Part shown: piece after piece, positions 61,954-64,000 of the stretch
Layout: every line of letters starts with the position of its first letter
Position numbering within the stretch: the stretch's first letter is position 1
The notes under the pieces: generated by a model
Database searches by the model: none
What the model saw: only the letters and a program-made list of their open reading frames with translations
What the model was told of the DNA's origin: nothing
Origin: Phycisphaerae bacterium
GTDB lineage: Bacteria; Planctomycetota; Phycisphaerae; UBA1845; PWPN01
Direction of reading: 5' to 3'
NCBI GenBank assembly: GCA_030372985.1
Contig: JAUCQB010000116.1
Span: forward strand, 1-64,000
DNA: 64,000 nt
Program-made: the position numbers and the translations under genes

Positions 61954-62601
61954 CTACCCCTCGCCCCTCGTCCCTCGCGCTGATGCGTCAGCCACCAGCG
62001 CCTCGATCTGCCGATCCTGCCACCTGCCGAGCAGCAGCAGTGAGGCGACCGCCCCGCACAGGGCCATGAACATATCCTTCTGGGCGTCCCAGATGTCGCC
62101 TTGGCTCCCGAGGAAGTCGTTTGCCCGCTGGCCGCCGAAGGTCGCCGCGTATTGCCACTCGAAGAGCTCATACGCTGCGCTGATCGACAGGGCCAGGGCC
62201 ACGCACACGGTGAACAGCCACTTGCCCGGGCGAAGCGGCGAGGTGCGCACCAGCAGTTCGCGGGCGAACATGGCCGGGATCACGCCCTGGAAGAAATGGC
62301 CGAGCCGGTCGAAATGGTTGCGCGACAGGCCGAATGCGTCTCGGGCCCAGTTGCCAATGGGCACCTCGGCATAGGTGTAATGCCCGCCGATCATAAGGAT
62401 GATCGCAAAGAACCACGCCAGGCCATAGCTGACCGTGCTGAACCGGAAGCGCCGATAGGTGACCACGAGGAGCACCCCGCCCACCATGGCCGGGAGCGTC
62501 TCCATCAGCCAGTTCAATCGGCCGTTGGGCCGGAACCCGGACCAAGCCAAAATCGCCAGACCGCTTGCCAGAAAAGCCAGGTGAACCTGTCTTGGAGTCA
62601 C
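61954..62601 (-). CDS. YjdF/DUF2238-type membrane protein
   Basis: The product has 215 aa with six or so hydrophobic helices. The conserved motifs of the family are HYTYAEVPIGNW and NHFDRLGHFFQGVIPAM, then YELFEWQYAATFG and GDIWDAQKDMFMALCGA; several conserved His, Glu and Asp residues sit at the membrane face. The function of this family is not established. The start is a GTG behind GAGGG; an ATG 48 bp upstream lacks a site. Confidence 0.88.
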   Translation of the reverse strand: MTPRQVHLAFLASGLAILAWSGFRPNGRLNWLMETLPAMVGGVLLVVTYRRFRFSTVSYGLAWFFAIILMIGGHYTYAEVPIGNWARDAFGLSRNHFDRLGHFFQGVIPAMFARELLVRTSPLRPGKWLFTVCVALALSISAAYELFEWQYAATFGGQRANDFLGSQGDIWDAQKDMFMALCGAVASLLLLGRWQDRQIEALVADASARGTRGEG

Positions 62602-62935
62602 GGTTTTTCCCTCGCGGAGAACCTCGGGTCTGTTTGCCGACAGACACATTCATAACCGATTGAGGTGGTTCGGAGGAGGGGCTTGGGGTGCCACATAAGG
62701 CGACAAACGGCCGGGGCCGCTGCGGCGGGCCGCGCCCGGCGGCAGACCGGTGGCTCGTCAGGACCGTCCGCTGGTGCATCGCCGGGATGAAGCCCGCGTC
62801 TGGCCAACATCGCAGCGGCTTGACGCGGCGTAGCCAACGCGTAGAATACATGGTTTGGAAGTCAGGCGGGGAAGGACTGCGCGACGCCCGGCCGGCAGAT
62901 AGCAGCCAGGCCAGACAGCACACAGGGATGTTAAC

Positions 62936-63586
62936 ATGCTTAACCTGTTGCAGTGTATGAGCTTGTGTATGCTGTCCGCAGCGACGTCTCAGCCCGCCCC
63001 GGTGGCGATTGAGCCGTCGGCGGCACCGGTTTCATGGGAGCTGAACTTTCGGTTCCAGGACCCCGAGCGGGTATCGGTCGTCGTTCCGGGCAAAGCGGAA
63101 CCGGTGGTGTACTGGTTCATGTTGTACTCGGTCGAGAACCCGGGTAACGAGGAAGTGGACTTCTACCCGAAATTCGAACTGGTCACCAACACCCTGCAGG
63201 TGATTCAGAGCGAGATCAGGGTCAGCCCCGAGGCGTTCCGGGCGATCGGGCGGCGGGCCGAAGACCCGTTGCTGGTCACGCCCGAGCGGGCAATCGGCAA
63301 GCTGCTGCGGGGCAAGGATCGAGCCCGGCACAGCGTGGCGATCTTCAAGGACTTCGATCCGAAGGCTACCAGCTTTACAGTCTTCGTGAGCGGGCTGTCG
63401 GGCGAGTTCAGGAGAGAGAAGAATCCGGCTTTTGACGCGAGCAAACCGGAAAGTGAGACCAACAAGCGGTACTTCACTTTCCGCAAGACGCTGGCGATTC
63501 CGTACAAGTTTCCGGGAAGCCCGGTCACGCGAAGGAACGTTGCCCCGGAACGGCTGGCGGATAAGCAGCAATGGCTGATGCGATAG
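62936..63586 (+). CDS. Secreted hypothetical protein, beta-rich
   Basis: The product has 216 aa and a short hydrophobic N-terminus (LLQCMSLCMLSAA) that can serve as a signal peptide. The rest is a beta-rich domain (NFRFQDPERVSVVV, YWFMLYSVENPG, FKDFDPKATSFTVFVSGL). I know similar small proteins from planctomycetes without a function. The ribosome binding site is weak. It lies 42 bp before rpmA; unlike most bacteria no rplU is seen upstream of rpmA, so this gene holds the position of that partner by location only. Confidence 0.65.
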   Translation: MLNLLQCMSLCMLSAATSQPAPVAIEPSAAPVSWELNFRFQDPERVSVVVPGKAEPVVYWFMLYSVENPGNEEVDFYPKFELVTNTLQVIQSEIRVSPEAFRAIGRRAEDPLLVTPERAIGKLLRGKDRARHSVAIFKDFDPKATSFTVFVSGLSGEFRREKNPAFDASKPESETNKRYFTFRKTLAIPYKFPGSPVTRRNVAPERLADKQQWLMR

Positions 63587-63628
63587 ACAACGAACGAAAC
63601 GGCCAAGTGAGTCTGGGAGCAAGGTGCA

Positions 63629-63868
63629 ATGGCACATAAAAAGGGACAAGGTTCGACCCGCAACGGTCGCGACAGTAATCCGCAGTACCTGGGCGTGAAG
63701 CTCTACGGCGGCCAACAGGCCAAGGTTGGCTCGATCATCGTTCGTCAGCGAGGCACGGTTTTCAAGCCCGGTCGCTTCGTCGGTCGCGGCAAGGATGACA
63801 CTCTGTTCGCCCTCGTAGACGGCAAGGTGGTCTTCAAGGGCCAGCGCGTGGAGATCGCGCCGAACTGA
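63629..63868 (+). CDS. rpmA: 50S ribosomal protein L27
   Basis: The product has 79 aa, slightly shorter than usual (84-90). The conserved N-terminal [27 protein letters not shown] and the VRQRGT...HPG-type core (here [24 protein letters not shown]) are clear. It sits at the tRNA-binding face of the ribosome. The tail is cut short after the last strand (VEIAPN). AAGGTG is close before the ATG. A terminator lies at the window end. Confidence 0.95.
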   Translation: MAHKKGQGSTRNGRDSNPQYLGVKLYGGQQAKVGSIIVRQRGTVFKPGRFVGRGKDDTLFALVDGKVVFKGQRVEIAPN

Positions 63869-63972
63869 CCCTCTTCCCGAAGGCACCTGCCGGGCCTCCG
63901 AGTCGGGTCACGCGCGGAGCGAGGTTATCGGGTGCTGCGTCGTACAGCGAGTTCAACCGAAACAGTCCCCAG

Positions 63973-64000
63973 ACGGCTGACGTCGTGTCGGCCGTTTGTT
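63973..64000 (+). terminator. Terminator at the right end of the window
   Basis: ACGGCTGA (63973-63980) pairs with TCGGCCGT (63988-63995) with one G-U pair and a 7-nt loop, and TTGTT follows before the window ends. It is likely the end of the rpmA transcript. Confidence 0.6.

Noticed and set aside
1-64000. CRISPR array, tRNA or rRNA genes, prophage or IS elements
   Set aside because: No regular direct repeats with spacers, no T-arm plus acceptor pairs, no integrase or transposase frames were seen on either strand.

Overview
The window is about 60% GC and reads as a contig from a free-living, polysaccharide-degrading planctomycete, most likely class Phycisphaerae. This is inferred from gene families, since no rRNA or tRNA gene is present. 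Supporting traits are two H-X9-DG prepilin-like proteins, secreted Tat-dependent Gfo/Idh/MocA proteins, a short zinc-ribbon protein of the type common in planctomycetes, many secreted glycan-active proteins, and small proteins that resemble planctomycete-only families.

Layout. 1-6.9 kb: a membrane protein, an H-X9-DG prepilin-like protein, an acetyltransferase, a thiamine-binding protein in tandem with a BtuF-like binding protein, a small conserved protein, a xylose isomerase-like protein and an MBL-fold hydrolase. 7.1-22.2 kb: a respiratory complex I operon (nuoD-E-F-G-H, then I-J-K-L-M-N) that has a secreted GH10 xylanase inserted between nuoH and nuoI and has no nuoA, nuoB or nuoC. 22.2-24.7 kb: a GH109-like protein and dapA, divergent. 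25-34.6 kb (minus strand): a Tad/Flp pilus locus (flp, tadV, tadE, cpaB, cpaC, then tadZ, tadA, tadB, tadC). 35-50 kb: a pectate lyase-type fusion, a GH71/99-like protein, a metallophosphoesterase, a large secreted protein, a zinc-ribbon protein, a GH130-like enzyme, an aldo/keto reductase, a zinc-metallopeptidase-like protein, a nitroreductase and an HAF-repeat surface protein. 50-51.6 kb: a candidate free-standing ~318-nt RNA with its own promoter and strong terminator, facing a basic protein built of four tandem helix-turn-helix-like repeats. 51.6-64 kb: a second Gfo/Idh/MocA protein, two secreted hydrolases, another H-X9-DG protein behind a candidate sigma-54 promoter, a protein with three secretin N-type domains but no pore, ndk, a coupled pair of unknown proteins (one HEPN-like), a URO-D-family protein, a YjdF-like membrane protein, a small secreted protein and rpmA.

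How it fits together. The window combines core energy metabolism, lysine/cell-wall precursor supply (dapA), nucleotide balance (ndk) and ribosome assembly (rpmA) with surface adhesion (Tad pilus) and scattered enzymes against xylan, pectin, mannosides and N-acetylgalactosamine glycans. The most unusual items are the xylanase translationally coupled inside the complex I operon, the orphan RNA near 50.0-50.3 kb, and the tandem-HTH protein beside it.
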